Shown: positions 11,656 through 22,979, counted from the first letter of the stretch. The stretch: 64,000 nucleotides of DNA from Massospora cicadina (GCA_022478985.1 JAKSZP010000008.1:186001-250000), one strand, 5' to 3'. Numbers and translations: made by a program. The notes: a model not told the origin generated them from the sequence alone.

Positions 11656-13083
11656 TGTCATGGAAATGGCAGAAGAAGTTTAGACTAGCCTGCCAGTTGG
11701 TATGCGTAAGCACCCAAAAAGCAAAGCCAGAATGCCAGAGGCATTTCTGAATGAATGACTTGATATGGAGCCAAGTATTGGGAAATGATGAATTGTTGGT
11801 GTAACACAGCAGTGAGTATGATCCTGACAACAAACCACAATGAGCCCACTCCCAACCCAGGGGGCCTTGCTGCAGGGGGTGGGACCACAGAGATAGTTTT
11901 AATAAGTTCATCAGCAGATGGGGTCATTTCAACCGGGAAGGCAAGGAGGCGGATTCTCTCTTGCAATTGGTGGACATAAGGCCACAAGATTTAAGTGTAT
12001 TGTTATCAAAAGTTCATGATAACAGGGTTGAATAGCCAAAAATATTGGACTCACTGAATCCAATCGATGATGGAGGGGGCAATAGTGGCCATAAGCACTG
12101 GTAGGGCCCATCTGATATACAGACTAACAGGCCACCAGGAAAACGCCATCAGGGATGCAGTCAGAAGGAGTAGTACAATAGAAAAATTGTTTGGTTTTTT
12201 TGCAAAATTTTTATTTAAGGAAAAGGAAGAAAAATGACCAACAATTTTCTCTTTGCTATGCAACTGATTAAATAGTGGTTGATTGGGGTAGTGACAAGCT
12301 TGGATTGGGACCCTCAATTTTGACCTACCATCAAATTATTTGGGAATAGGCGGGTTTGTTCCTTAGGAGCTGACATTGAAAACAACGGTGGTGAACTGAG
12401 TCACTGTCAGTTCGACCTCAAACATCTAAACTGAGGCTTGGCTACGTTTCAAATGGTTGGTGTGATGGTGTTTAGCCTGATGGGCGACAGGAATCACCAA
12501 AGGCCACCCCACATAGGGGCGGGTCCATTTGGTTGGAAACGGGTTTGGGACGCCCAACCTGCCTGCGCTCAGTTGCTGGACTGTTCATTCAGTCAGTGGC
12601 ATCACATCAGCCGCAACGCCCAAATTGTCAACAGGGGACTTCAAACCCTCATCAATGGCATCTGATGCTATAGCCTGGCCATCGAGGATGATCTCTGACG
12701 ACTTTGGCAGGAATGTGATATGTTCAATAAATATTTTAATCAAATTGGAGCCATTGGATTTTTGACCATTACCTCAGTCTTCATGCCTTTCCGGCCATTT
12801 GAGATCCAAGCGTTGGCCTGATTGTCACTCAAATTAGATTAACTGATTTCAATTTGACAAGCTCGGTGTAGACTTCGCTAATTCCCCATAACAGTTCTGC
12901 CAAGGTGAGTGTGGGTATTGGGGTGGGATCCAAAGTGGAAGAGCTGTTACCTACCGCTCATCTACTATTTGAGCGAGATTGCCCTGACTAATGAGAGGTA
13001 CTGCCATCCTCTTCAGTGTCTTCTTACTTGGGAATGGGAAAATGGCCCGATCAACAGCCAGGGGACATTCCCTGGGACTTATA
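11656..13083 (-). repeat. 5' LTR of element II
   Basis: Partner of 5750-7177 with identical length. The plus-strand right end reads gggacttata, where the other copy has ttaca, a C-to-T change of the terminal CA. The outer flank 13084-13088 is aatat. I could not identify a clear TGG-type primer-binding site just inside it (minus strand reads taatcaaccaagc). Confidence 0.9.
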
Positions 13084-13088
13084 AATAT

Positions 13089-13259
13089 GCAAGGTTAAGT
13101 TTGTAACCCCATTATTTGTTCTCTTGGATTAATTTTACCTTCCCTGGTGGCATAAAATGATATGCCACCTACTGCATCTAAAGAGTTGGGTAGATTTTTT
13201 TGTTTTTATTACAGAGGTTATTGCAAAAGTAAAGAAAAAACAGGGTACTCAACCAGAAA
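13089..13259 (-). other. Sliver of host element I between its two guests
   Basis: About 170 bp of AT-rich DNA lie between the AATAT duplication of element II and the start of the LINE-A duplication. By the nest geometry this is interior of host element I (gag-protease region). No motif is readable in it. Confidence 0.5.
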
Positions 13260-13362
13260 GAAGCGATTTCCTTTTAACTTTTCTACTAAGCATCACTTTT
13301 CAAAAATCAATTCAGCCTTGAAATTTAGCTCCACTAAAGAGATTTACGAAAACTATGAGCAA

Positions 13363-15750
13363 ATGTGGCGGGAAACCCCGCAAAAGAACCTGCGGGCTCG
13401 GCCAAATCGAGCCAGCACCACCCCAAATGAAGCAACCCCCGGTTACCCACCTCAGGGTCAACCAGAATCATTCGCTCTCAAGCAGCGCCGTGAAAGCAGG
13501 CACCACCCCCCCCAAACTGGAGCTACTTCAACTAGCGCCAGTTCACCTGATTGCACTTCTGCAACCTGAACGCCCAACAGCTCTGCGTGCGCTACATCCC
13601 ACCAAACCGCTGGGCTCCCTCCAACCAAGGAGGCCATCACCCACACTGTTTTAATGGCTTCTGCTCAGTTGAATGCAACTCAGCCCATCCAGGCATTCAC
13701 CTCCCCCATTGTGTCAGCTAATTCAGCCCCATCTATTATTGCTGACGCCATGTTTCTGGCTCCCCCCATGAGGGGCGATACCCAGCTACCTGGCCCCCAA
13801 ACCCTCAGATGTAAGGTTGGATTAGCCGCACATTCTGGTTCACTAAGCACCAAATTTGGATAATCTACTCTTCCCAATGGGGATTCAAATGGTTCGGATT
13901 TTGTAACCACACACCAGTTCCAATCTCACCCATCCCATTTAAACCCTGTAATTGGCACTTCTCAAGTCGGCACTTTATCTCCATATGCTGAAAACGACCA
14001 ATTCACCAATCAGCCAGTGAGTTTTGCCCACAAAACCACAGCAAATACTCGGGATGAATTTACCCAAATGGATTGGGATGGTGATGAAACATCGGCCTCC
14101 TCCCAATTGGCTGGAGTTAATTCCAATCTGGATGGGCCTCCCCAATTTAGCGAGGCCCAACAATCCGCCCCTCAATTCAATATGACGCCAGCAACTGCTG
14201 GAACATTCCAGCAACAGGGGAACTCCACAAACCTGTCCAAACCACCAGCTTGCATTCAACCCGCGATTGCAGCCCAAAGCAAACACAAACGTACCAAAGG
14301 AGCCACTGGGGCGTGGCAAAAACTTCTGGCACCAACGCTACCCAAAGCTGATCCTCGTGAAGTGGCGTTTATTGCTGATGTTAGGAAGAAATGGGCCGAA
14401 ACTAGAGCGCAAAAAGCTCTACCTCGATCAACCCTCTCCCACGTGATTCGCCTTTATTATGGGCATAACCTTGGTGTATTCTATACGGAGGATTACTTCT
14501 TATACTTTTCAGCGATCGCGTAAACATTCCCAATTAACACCACCATCCATGAATCAGTGGAGGGCCACTACATCGATGTGGGCTTCACTGAAGCTGCCCT
14601 TTCTGACCATACTGCCACCCTCCAGGTCATTATTCCGCGTGGATCTCTTCGCATCTCCCAAACAGCTCTCACCTGGAGAAAATTTCATGGGTTACTTTTT
14701 CCAACCTACCAACAACTGTTGATTCTGAGTCTCTTAAACCGGCGCTCCATCGTGGTTTAATAGAGTTTGGGTCTGTTCTTTCAGTGGACCTTAGCGTCCC
14801 CTCTTACTATGCTCCCACTTAAAGAGCTCGCACTGCTAGGGCGTCGTTCAACCCCTCCCCCACTGTATCCCGCAACATTGAGGTTATTCCTCATGTGGCG
14901 GTAGTTGGGGCATGCTCTGAGTTCTTTTTTGTCAAACTGATCAGGCGCGCCCCCGGTTGTTCATAGTGTTACGCCCTTGGACACCTGTATAGTGGCTGCA
15001 CAGCTCGAAAACAAGCCCTCTTAGCCACCACTCAGGGGCCTAAACCAGGCCAAAAACGATCCCACGTAGCTGCAGCAGCAATTCCACAAACCACACAATG
15101 GGTTCCCGTTCAAGACCTGTCCCCTGAGGCCTTACGCCTAGCAGTTGAAACAGCTAACCCCACTATTGGTATGGGATACCTCGCGCTCATGCCCCCCTTC
15201 CAGTGAGCACCCCCTCCAATCTCCAGAGTCAAATCCCTCTCTCACCAAGCGCAAGGCATCTCCCACAGGGCGCCCCTCGTCAGCCACCCCCACTCAGGGC
15301 TCCGCGGCACCCCCACCAACCTCCACCAGTGATTTATCGCATCAACCCTCAGCTCCCAATGGAGCTATGCCCACCAGCATGGACTGGCAACGCACGGCCT
15401 GCGGTAGAAGTGCCACCTCAGATAGTCCTACCCCAACCCCACAGTCCATTTCACGCAGCTCCTTTGCAGTGTTAAAGGAAGTGAATATGGACTCAGACTC
15501 ATCAAATGGGGACACCGCGGAGGTCGCCGTTGAGCACCCTCAGGTCCTTCCCCTGCAACGGAGCGGGGGCAGCATCCTAGGCTGGCTTACTGGGTCCTCC
15601 ACCCCCCCGCCCTCTCCTTCCCCTCAGATTCCTCGACGCTCCTCACGGATTATAGCTAATAGTCAAGCTAAAGGACTCAAAACTAGCCGCCTCACAGCAG
15701 CAGGTTTAAGCGCTGGCAACCCCCCAGGACATGGAGGGGAACAACTATGA
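13363..15750 (+). pseudogene. LINE-A ORF1 (nucleic-acid-binding, CCHC knuckle), broken
   Basis: One frame runs from a Met at 13363 to 14760 with stops at 13567, 13861 and 14521. It is rich in Pro, Ser, Thr and Gln and includes QMDWDGDETSASSQLAG. After an indel a second frame holds a retroviral-type zinc knuckle (14958-14999) reading C-S-stop-C-Y-A-L-G-H-L-Y-S-G-C, that is C-x2-C-x4-H-x4-C with a TAG at the third position. The frame changes again to 15145-15750, a basic Ser/Pro-rich tail (IPRRSSRIIANSQAKGL). The family role is to bind the LINE RNA. The final TGA overlaps the ORF2 start as ATGA (15747-15750). The start is a choice, since no upstream boundary is marked. Confidence 0.65.
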
Positions 15751-16605
15751 GTCCCCACGGCAGCACCCTGGCCCTGCAATCCAACAACGCGAATGGGTTG
15801 CAGGACTTTAAGCAGAGAGCCCGCCTCCTCCGCAACTTCAGGTCAGCACAAATTGACATCGCTGCTGTCCAGGAGCCCCATATCCTCCCCCACGAACAAT
15901 CTGCATGGAATGAACAGTTTTGGAGGCAACTCCTTCTGGAAAAACCATTCTGCCCTTATTGTTTTGAATCCCCGGGTTAAAACCCATTCTTTTTCTCAAT
16001 ATCTAGGTGGCCGCCTCATACTGGCTAAACTCACCGCTCCTGACTTCTCTTTCTTCGTTGCAAGCATCTACCTGCCTAATGCAGGTCAGGAGCAAAAAAG
16101 GCTCTTGAAAGAGCTCTTCCAACTCAATCTCCCACGGAATACAGTACTCTTGGGAGATTCTAACACAACCATAAGTCGCTTCCGTGACTCTTACCCCCCT
16201 GCAGCAAAGGAACGCCCTGAATCAAGTCGCGTCCAGGATTTCCTTCGCCTGAGTGGCTTTATGGATGCACTTTCACCCTCCGCGTCTGGCCTAGGTTGCA
16301 TGACTAGGATCCAGTATGATGGAGGAGCTTTCCAGTCAGCGTCACTCATAGATATGGCACTGATTGGCCCCCTGCTAATTGGCCACGTCTCCTCTCCCAT
16401 CTCTCGTGACAACCATCTGAGTGATCACAGGTCACTCACCGTTGTCCTCACCACCACACTTAGACCGTCGCGTAGGTTCTGGCCTAGGGTTGCCCCAGCT
16501 CTTCTCAACAACCCCTTCACTAAGGAGAAGCTGTCTATGACCATCCGGGAGACTCTCACCTCCCCCCACTCCACCTGCTTGACCACAAGGCTAGATGGGC
16601 GGTGA
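15747..16605 (+). pseudogene. LINE-A ORF2, APE-type endonuclease domain
   Basis: ORF2 opens with ATG at 15747 (LALQSNNANGLQDFKQRARL, then IAAVQEPHIL with the catalytic Glu region) and shifts frame around 15930-15980 into 15793-16605. There it shows FVASIYLPNAG, LLGDSNTT (G-D-x-N catalytic Asp/Asn), SLIDMALIGP and LSDHRSLTVVL with the S-D-H motif. The enzyme nicks target DNA to prime reverse transcription. All key APE motifs are visible, and the frameshift is the only clear lesion within the domain. Confidence 0.85.
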
Positions 16606-17102
16606 CCAAGGAGGACATCACCCGCGTTGCTTACAATTGTGCCAAAGCCCAAATGACCGCAGCTCGCGCCAGAGTCAAAAGGGCGGAAGCCAGAATCAGA
16701 CATATGGAGCGAAACTGCCAGCCTTCGCCCTCTCCCAGCTGGCTGGAAGACTGGGAAGCGGCGCAGGAAGAAATCCGCTTGGAGCTCACACTGCAGGAAG
16801 AACGGGCAGCAAACTTTACAACATCTCGTTACTATGCTCAATGAGAAAACCCCACCCGCTTCTCCTTTCAGAAAAAGAAAGCCTGGTCAACAGCGCAGGA
16901 TATTACTGCACTGAAGATTGGCACTACAACCACTTCGGATAAGGAGGAAATCACGCAGGAACTACACTGCTTCTACTCCAGCCTCTTCCATGCCACCCAG
17001 GTGGACCCGTCGGACATCCAAGACTTCCTGTGGTGAGCTCCTGAGCCGCTCATTGACCCACGGGCTGATGAAGCTCTACTGGCGCCTATTTCCATCCAGG
17101 AG
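16602..17102 (+). pseudogene. LINE-A ORF2, linker between endonuclease and RT
   Basis: The frame 16602-16844 is a charged, helical, coiled-coil-like stretch (AKAQMTAARARVKRAEARI) followed by WLEDWEAAQEEIRLELTLQE. Beyond its stop another frame reads RFSFQKKKAWSTAQDITALK and EEITQELHCFYSSLF, the usual lead-in to LINE reverse transcriptases. Frames change at about 16600 and 16844. Confidence 0.65.
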
Positions 17103-18519
17103 GTGATGGAAACCCTTTTGAAATCCCCATGGCTTAAAGCCCCAGTCCCAAACGGAATACCCTTTGAGGTGTACCTTCTGGAACCTGCGGTAATAGCCAG
17201 AACCCTCCGCGACCTCTTCGCAGCACTCTTGGTGAATGGCGAAATCCTCCCCAACTCCAGAGACTCAATCACGACCCTCATTTAAAAAGAAGTCAGATCG
17301 TGAGAACCTGGCAAACTGGCGCCCCATAGCGTTGATCAGCACAGACCACAAGCTCTTCACGAAGCTTCTGGCCAACCGCATCACCAAATGGGTGTCACCT
17401 CGCCTCACCCCATCCCAGCATGGTTTTATTCTGGGGAGGTCATTATGGGAAAACTATAACGACCTTCACGTGACTTTGACTGCTAACTCTCATAAGGTGA
17501 ATGGCTTTGTGGCTCTCCTGGATATGGAGAAAGCATATGATTGGGTGGCCTGGAAGTATATTGATGCTTCCCTCTCCCGCTTCCATCTTCCCCCTGCAGC
17601 TAGGCGCCGGATATCAACGCTCTATGACCAGCTCCACACCAGAGTTCTGGCGTCAATGGGTTTTACAGTGGCAGTATCAGTTGGACAAGGTCTCCGGCAA
17701 GGGGATCCTCTGAGCCCTATCCTTTTTAACATCACCCTCGACCCCCTCTTGGCCTCCTTACAGGACAAGCTAACAGGGATTCTGGTCCCAGGTAAAGCCC
17801 CCACCCGCACCATGGCATTTGCAGTTGACACCGCCATTGCATTTGGCTGCCCTGGGGATGTTGCCCTCGCTGCTGTGACCATTGAGAGGTACACCAAGGC
17901 GTCCAACGCCATGGTCAACACCTCCAAGACAACAGTTGTACAGGTCGGCTCCCCCACCTTCCCTCCACCATTTGGTAATGAACCTGTGCGCGGTACCTTC
18001 CGTCACCTGGGCGTTCTCACCAACCAACAAGGAGTTGCGCTAAAAGACAATGAGGACTTGCTCCTCGCAGCAGTTAACTCCAGGATTGCCAGCTGGAAAC
18101 GGCGGCACATCACTCTCCAGGGTCGAGCTCTGATGGCCAATGTGTTCCTCCTCTCCAAAGTCTGGTTCCTAGCGCACGTCTGCCCATTCACAGATGCCTT
18201 TTATAAGAGTCTCAATGTAATCCTCCGCTGTTGGATCTGGGGCTCAAACCATCCACCAATGGCCCTCTCAACCATCGCTCAACCCTGCAATGAAGGGGGC
18301 CTAGGGCTTCTGGACACGCGATCCCACGCCACCACAATCTTCCTGAAGTTCCTATGGCCGATTGTCTGCTGGGACGCGACCCCCATGCCCCAATGGGCGC
18401 CCGCCCTCCGCCAGTCAGTGTCAGCAGCTCTGGGTCTTCCTAGAGCATCTCTGACCTCATTAGGGGAGTGGATCACAAACTACCCAGGCCATCGCCTGAA
18501 ACCATCCTCATCCCCCTAA
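17103..18519 (+). pseudogene. LINE-A ORF2, reverse transcriptase with mutated FADD motif
   Basis: The RT starts in 17103-17285 (SPWLKAPVPNGIPFEVYLL) and continues, one frame over, in 17236-18519. Motifs include LANWRPIALISTDHKLFTKL, TPSQHGFILGRS, VALLDMEKAYDWVAW, GLRQGDPLSPILFN and LQGRALMANVFLLSKVWF. At the active site FAVDTAIAFG replaces F-A-D-D. Codon 17824-17826 is GTT (Val) where Asp is required for metal binding. This one substitution would inactivate the enzyme even if the frames were whole. It is the longest open frame in the window (427 residues). Confidence 0.93.
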
Positions 18520-19294
18520 GAAACCAGGCTCTCCTTGCCCTGAAACGAGTAGGCGCGCGGATCCACCATGCCTTCCCGTACAGAAGGGAAGGCCCTGGCC
18601 TCAGCCCCCATCGCCATGCAATTGTGCACAATGGACAAGTTGTCACAACTCGCCTCAACCCCCATGATCGTCCTCCCATCCGCCCAAGACTCCTTGAGCT
18701 CCTCCCTCTGTGAGTTTCGACCTTAAGGAATTGTGGTAGGACGTGTATCACCCCATCCTGTCAGCAAAGGTGTCCAACACCTTATGGAGGGTTCTCCACT
18801 GTTTATACAGGACAGGGTACCTGACTGGCCCTACCTTCCAGCACCAAAGCTGCCCCCGCTGTGTGAAGCCTATTGACTCCCACCTCCATCATTTTTTCAC
18901 CTGTCCAGGTGTCGCCACATTTTGTCCAAAAGCCCGCGCGCTCCTCCATGCTCAGCCCTGATCTGGACACCCTGTGCAAGACCTCATGTTTGAGCAGACG
19001 CTGCCTGGTTGCCATCAACCCCTCTGTGTCCTCACCTATGCCACAGCCATCTGGACCATCCATAACTCCTTCCTTCGTGCTGCCTTTGACCAGCAGGTGT
19101 GGACCCTTCCACACATGATCACCCACTTTCAGGTACACTTTGAGCTGGCCCTGAAGGTCTGCACTATGTCGCCAACCCTCCCCTCTCAGTTGTCACTGCA
19201 GCACAGCTCTGGCGCGCAAACCCCCTCCCTTTCTCGATGCCTCCTCCCTCCCCTTCCCTCGCCTCAGGCTCTTAGGAGCCTAGGCGTAATTTAA
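18520..19294 (+). pseudogene. LINE-A ORF2 C-terminus with RT-associated zinc motif
   Basis: The frame 18743-18961 contains VSNTLWRVLHCLYRTGYL and then CPRCVKPIDSHLHHFFTCPG, the C-x2-C...H...C pattern of the zinc-binding region found after RT in many LINEs. A further frame (18974-19294) has ATAIWTIHNSFLRAAFDQQV, which aligns with AIAMWTIHTIVLDD at the same place in LINE-B (37223-37474). It is broken into three frames. Confidence 0.7.
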
Positions 19295-19297
19295 TAA

Positions 19298-19344
19298 ACA
19301 TCGATGAATCCCCCTTGGGTTGGGACCATCCAGTACTAAAAAAA
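19298..19344 (+). other. LINE-A 3' terminal tail
   Basis: Ends ccatccagtactaaaaaaa preceded by a cccccttgggttggg block. The same terminal sequence occurs as isolated short insertions at 27812, 28829 and (minus strand) 55615, and in diverged form at 28911 and 55298, so it is the recognition end from which reverse transcription starts. Confidence 0.8.
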
Positions 19345-19357
19345 GAAGTGATTTCTT

Positions 19358-20391
19358 GATGGAATCTTTATTATCCAAGACAGGGGGAACAGCATAGTTG
19401 AGGAGTGATATTTATTCTTCTTTTCAAATTTAAAACCCCTTCAAAACATAAATTGCATCCTGATACTAAATCATATTGACTGTTGTCAAGGGCAATAACG
19501 GGAGCTGATAATACTTATTTGCCAACTTATATTAGAATAATTAGTATGCACTTATTGCATTGGTGTTGTTCAAATTGGCGTTAAAGTACCCTTGAGTGTA
19601 TTCAAGGTCTGGAGCGAGCTTGATCTTCTTGATGATTTGGGACAACAAAACGATGATAGGTGATCCTGTATTCAAGGTAGCAATAGCTCAGACCTTTTTA
19701 ACACCACTTACAATTAATATAGTTTATAAAAACTTCAGTGGAAGGGCCAACACCTCTTTGAGGCGGAACGTTGCATTAAGCTTTTGTAAAGTCTCAAGAT
19801 ACTTCTTCTCGATCTCCAACAGCTGTGGAAGCTCAATAATGGTTAGTCAACAAGACAAGGTACTGATCAGCATCGCTGATTGTATCAATTATCTGAGGGA
19901 ACCAATAATCTGTCTGTGGTAGTTGCCTTTGGGAACCTGAGTGTCATCAATATTTTCAGCATTCAAATGGTATGGAATGGATAGCTCAGCTGGTGAACTT
20001 AAAATGTAATGATCTCTATCCTCATAACCCCTTCAGAATCACATCATGTTCATTTTTAATATAAGCGAGGTGAGCAATTTGCAATGTTTCACTTTAAGGT
20101 ACTTTGGGTTGGTAAGCTTTAGAGGCAACTGACCCTAATCTGACCTTCTTTTTCCATGCTCAGCAAGGAAAGATTTCTTCTTGAAAACACATATCCTCAC
20201 TCTGGTTGTTCTTATAGTAGTTTTATATTGGCTTTTTCCCATTTTAGGCTTTGCTTCTTCAATTATATACACTCTAGGTTTCATAAAGGACTTTTGTGAG
20301 ATCTCTGGATTGTATATCAACTACGTCAAGTAGGTCCTCTTTAATCTACAATATATAATGAAGCTCCATTTAACAGATGTGATGTGCACAT
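19358..20391 (-). other. Unreadable interior of host element I (gag-protease gap)
   Basis: By position this links the Gag-like frame to the protease/RT part. I searched for an Asp-Ser/Thr-Gly loop and a CCHC knuckle in the minus frames and found none that I can defend. The plus-strand frame 19596-19922 is antisense to the element and treated as incidental. Confidence 0.35.
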
Positions 20392-20892
20392 CTAGGGTGG
20401 TGTTCTATGTAAACCAGCAATGACAGTGGCTATGGCATCGGCCAGAGCCATCATCTTTGAGGTTAACAGTGTTTGGGCTTTTATATAAAAGTGGTCACTG
20501 AATCTAGCAAGGGTTTCATTTTGGCGCAGTGCAATTCTCATAAAGGCCTGTTTCTTCATACTCAGGATCTGATTTGACCTAAATTTCTTGATGCTCGCCT
20601 CCTTAAATACTCTCCAAGTATGCAAGTCATTTATATAAAGAATCATAACCTCTTGAGCCATATGGCTTAAACAAGATATGATATGCTTAACCTTTTGATT
20701 ATCAGTTGCATCTTCCTTAATGACTTTATAGACATAAAAAAAAGATTTTCTCTTCATCAGGTGTAAAATTATCCTTGAACGTAGGCTTAAAGGTAGTGGC
20801 CTCCAATCCAGTATAACATGTACTCTGGGATCTTCAGATTTGTTAGTTTTAGTTTTTATGTCGCTCAGTTTGACTTGCCATTTGGTCAACAT
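20392..20892 (-). pseudogene. Gag-like capsid frame of host element I
   Basis: A 166-residue minus-strand frame. From residue 59 on, EDATDNQKVKHIISCLSH, AQEVMILYINDLHTWRVFKE and ETLARFSDHFYIKAQTLL resemble the retrotransposon Gag capsid pattern (conserved Leu, Ala, Trp-x2-F and Y/F-x2-F helices). It lies between the 5' LTR and pol, as Gag should. No zinc knuckle is in the frame. The function would be RNA packaging into virus-like particles. Confidence 0.6.
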
Positions 20893-21722
20893 ATTGGATC
20901 CTGTAGAAGTTTGAGATGTTGCTCCATTTCCTATAGGGTGAGTCTTGGCTTAACATCCAGTAGATTTGATCTTTTTTCAAGAATGACTTTATCATTCTCC
21001 AAGTATTTAATTCAGATGTCTAGATCAATAATTTTTGACGGGAAGATGAGTGGTACATTTGCAAACCTTATTCTCATTCTCCAATACTCCAATGCGCCAA
21101 TTCAAGTACTTTTTCACCCCATTACATTAAGTGCTCTAAGGAGGCTTATCAGTCATGGATTTGAACTATTCTGTGAGAGTATTCCAGCGTTTCTCAGCTT
21201 TAAGAGGTGACAATAGACTTGGTCAATGTCCTATTGACTGGGATATTTTCCTCTCAAGTTACCCTCTAATTTGTTGAGTTGCTCAATAAAGTAAATAATA
21301 GACTCCTTATTTGTACAATTTATTAGGTCCTGTTTAACTTAGCTACTAAAGATATGATATTTTGTAACTCTGAAGTCTTAGAGGTTTGATGAGTCTCCAG
21401 ATCATCAATTTGTCATAGTGCTTTCTCTTGCCAGGCCTTAAGGATGGAGATCTGTCCTTCCTCCCAGTGAAAGCTAGTAGAAGCTTAAGCTGCCATTTGC
21501 CATATGCTTTATTATCCTATCATAGGAGCTCTTCAGTAAAAGCATCAAGTAACTACTTGGTTATTTGTTTGACTACATGGTGTCTTTTCAAAGGAGCTTC
21601 ACAACTCCCTCCACATACTTGATAGCACCTGAATCAAAAGTCCCCATTAATTTTATTTTCCTTGATAGTGTAGGAATGGTTTTCTTTGATCAAACAGTGG
21701 ATTTACCCTATACTTTGTGATG

Positions 21723-22157
21723 CTAAATTAAATACCTGATCGTAAGCCATCTATAGGGCAGTTGGGTATTTATATTTTGGTGGAGTTCCTCATTATGGTC
21801 TCCTAGTAATTGAATGATATAATAGAGCGCAGGGTGTACAAATCCCATAATGATATAGATTCTTACTATATTCATATACCACTGGGACAGAACTGGTTTC
21901 ATACAGGTTCTTGAGAGATCTTTCCATGGAAAATGCCCTTTTGCGGGTGCCTCTTTCTTCTGGGTTAATGAATCCATGAAGTAATGCTTTAACACCTTCA
22001 TTAGTGATCTAATCAAGTAATGAGATTTGGGAATCTCCATAGGATTTTCTTGAGCTTTCTTACTCATAATGAGGGGTAGACTTCCCATTTGATCAACTTT
22101 TTCACCATTTCCGTTTTTTACCCTGTGGGTGACATGATCATTCCAGTTATCTTTCAT
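21723..22157 (-). pseudogene. Leader-proximal frame of host element I
   Basis: A 144-residue minus-strand frame just inside the 5' LTR. It is Lys-rich and shows no motif that I know (GHFPWKDLSRTCMKP, PYRWLTIRYLI). It may be the amino end of Gag or a decayed leader. Annotated by position only. Confidence 0.3.
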
Positions 22158-22220
22158 AATATATCAATTAGTTTCAGGTGTCTTTAAGCGTCATCTGAGA
22201 CCCTGTAATGAGCTCCATCC

Positions 22221-22979
22221 TCTAGGACTTCCATTTTTAAGCTCAAAGATGCTATGCCAAAGAAGCCTGGCAGTAAGTACATGAGGCTAAATAAGTCGCA
22301 CAACAAGTATAATTTTTATTTAAAAGCGTGCCAAGTCACCACTTATGCCTTGTAAGCTAGAGTATCTGTACTATGGTAATTATGACAAAATGTACTTATT
22401 GTATTTCAAGTACCAAATACAAGATATAGAAGTAAATAGTAACTTCATTTAGTATAAATAAGGGGTTTTTATATGTCAAATTAAAAATATAAGCCCCAAA
22501 GGTTAAAGGGTTAATAAATAAATAGAGGGATAAATCCAGAAGATATGTTCTTGGATAAGGTATACATTCCAGATGTTATAATGCCTTGTATCTTAAATTT
22601 TGATAAGGCAAAAATAGTGAATATAAAAACCAAGTTGGATGAGGCTGTGTGCCCCTAGGTTGACCATTCAGAAGCTTCTGTTTTCTACCCTTTTTGGGCT
22701 CATTATGATTTATGGCCTTGAGTGCCAGTACAAGTAGTTATCACCTGACCTTTGAATGATGCATTATTTTGATGAGGCAGGAATTCATTTCAGTATATTA
22801 GACTCATTTTTTTCAGAGTTTTTAATAGAGTTGACTAAAGATGTTTTGACTATCAATTTAATCAGTAATTTATCAAGGTAACAGATCTAAACCTCTTCTT
22901 GAACCTAAATGTTGATTCAGTTGAGGGACTTAAATGGGAAATATTCTTCCCATCATGTTTGATATCAGGATCTCTGACA
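22221..22979 (-). repeat. 5' LTR of host element I
   Basis: Partner of 2086-2842, matching from taggacttccatttt (22223) to atatcaggatctctgaca (22979). The plus-strand first base pair is tc where the other copy has tg. The outer flank gttct matches gtcct. Confidence 0.8.

Larger units (their letters stand above)
5750..13083 (-). mobile_element. Element II: complete-length Ty3/gypsy LTR retrotransposon
   Basis: Two direct repeats of exactly 1428 bp (5750-7177 and 11656-13083) flank a minus-strand gag-pol region. The element starts TGTCAT and ends ACTTACA (left LTR) or ACTTATA (right LTR), and is bordered by a perfect 5-bp duplication AATAT (5745-5749 and 13084-13088). A polypurine tract follows the 3' LTR. 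Domain order on the minus strand is gag-side, protease, RT, RNase H, integrase. The LTRs look nearly identical over long blocks, so this is younger than host element I, yet protease and RT active sites are mutated. No chromodomain is visible after the integrase. Confidence 0.93.
13273..19344 (+). mobile_element. LINE-A: near full-length two-ORF non-LTR retrotransposon
   Basis: About 6.07 kb, GC-rich against AT-rich flanks, with ORF1, an APE-type endonuclease, RT, a Cys/His zinc motif and a 3' end in agtactaaaaaaa. The candidate duplication is gaagcgatttcct (13260-13272) and gaagtgatttctt (19345-19357), with two C/T differences. The 3' terminal 46 bases recur, with their own duplication, at 27812-27857, proving the 3' boundary. 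It sits inside host element I. Multiple frameshifts and a mutated RT active site make it inactive. The 5' boundary is less sure than the 3' one. Confidence 0.85.
2086..22979 (-). mobile_element. Host element I: Ty3/gypsy retrotransposon split by two later insertions
   Basis: The LTRs are 2086-2842 and 22221-22979 and can be aligned along their whole length. They are flanked by 5-bp duplications gtcct (2081-2085) and gttct (22980-22984), which differ by one C/T transition. Minus-strand order is 5' LTR, Gag-like frame (20892-20392), then pol: RT (5330-4600), RNase H (4460-4130), integrase (3890-3100), polypurine tract and 3' LTR. Element II (5750-13083) and LINE-A (13273-19344) interrupt it. 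Subtracting both with their duplications leaves about 7.46 kb, an ordinary gypsy size. Every coding part carries stops or frameshifts, so it is dead. The duplication, LTR match and residual length agree independently. Confidence 0.85.

Noticed and set aside
11228..11911. A 227-residue minus frame as an independent gene
   Set aside because: Half of it lies in the 5' LTR of element II and the same residues recur in the 3' LTR frame at 5774-6004. It is LTR plus gag-side DNA.
16425..16841. Minus-strand frame of 138 residues opposite LINE-A ORF2
   Set aside because: It is antisense to the endonuclease and linker, in GC-rich DNA where such shadows are common.
17622..18030. Minus-strand frames of 86-111 residues opposite the LINE-A RT
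   Set aside because: Low-complexity Gly/Ala/Val translations antisense to a clear RT; no family motif.
17236..18519. A 427-residue open frame that could be read as a host gene
   Set aside because: It is the LINE-A reverse transcriptase (GLRQGDPLSPILFN, LLDMEKAYD) with a mutated FADD motif, inside a bounded LINE.
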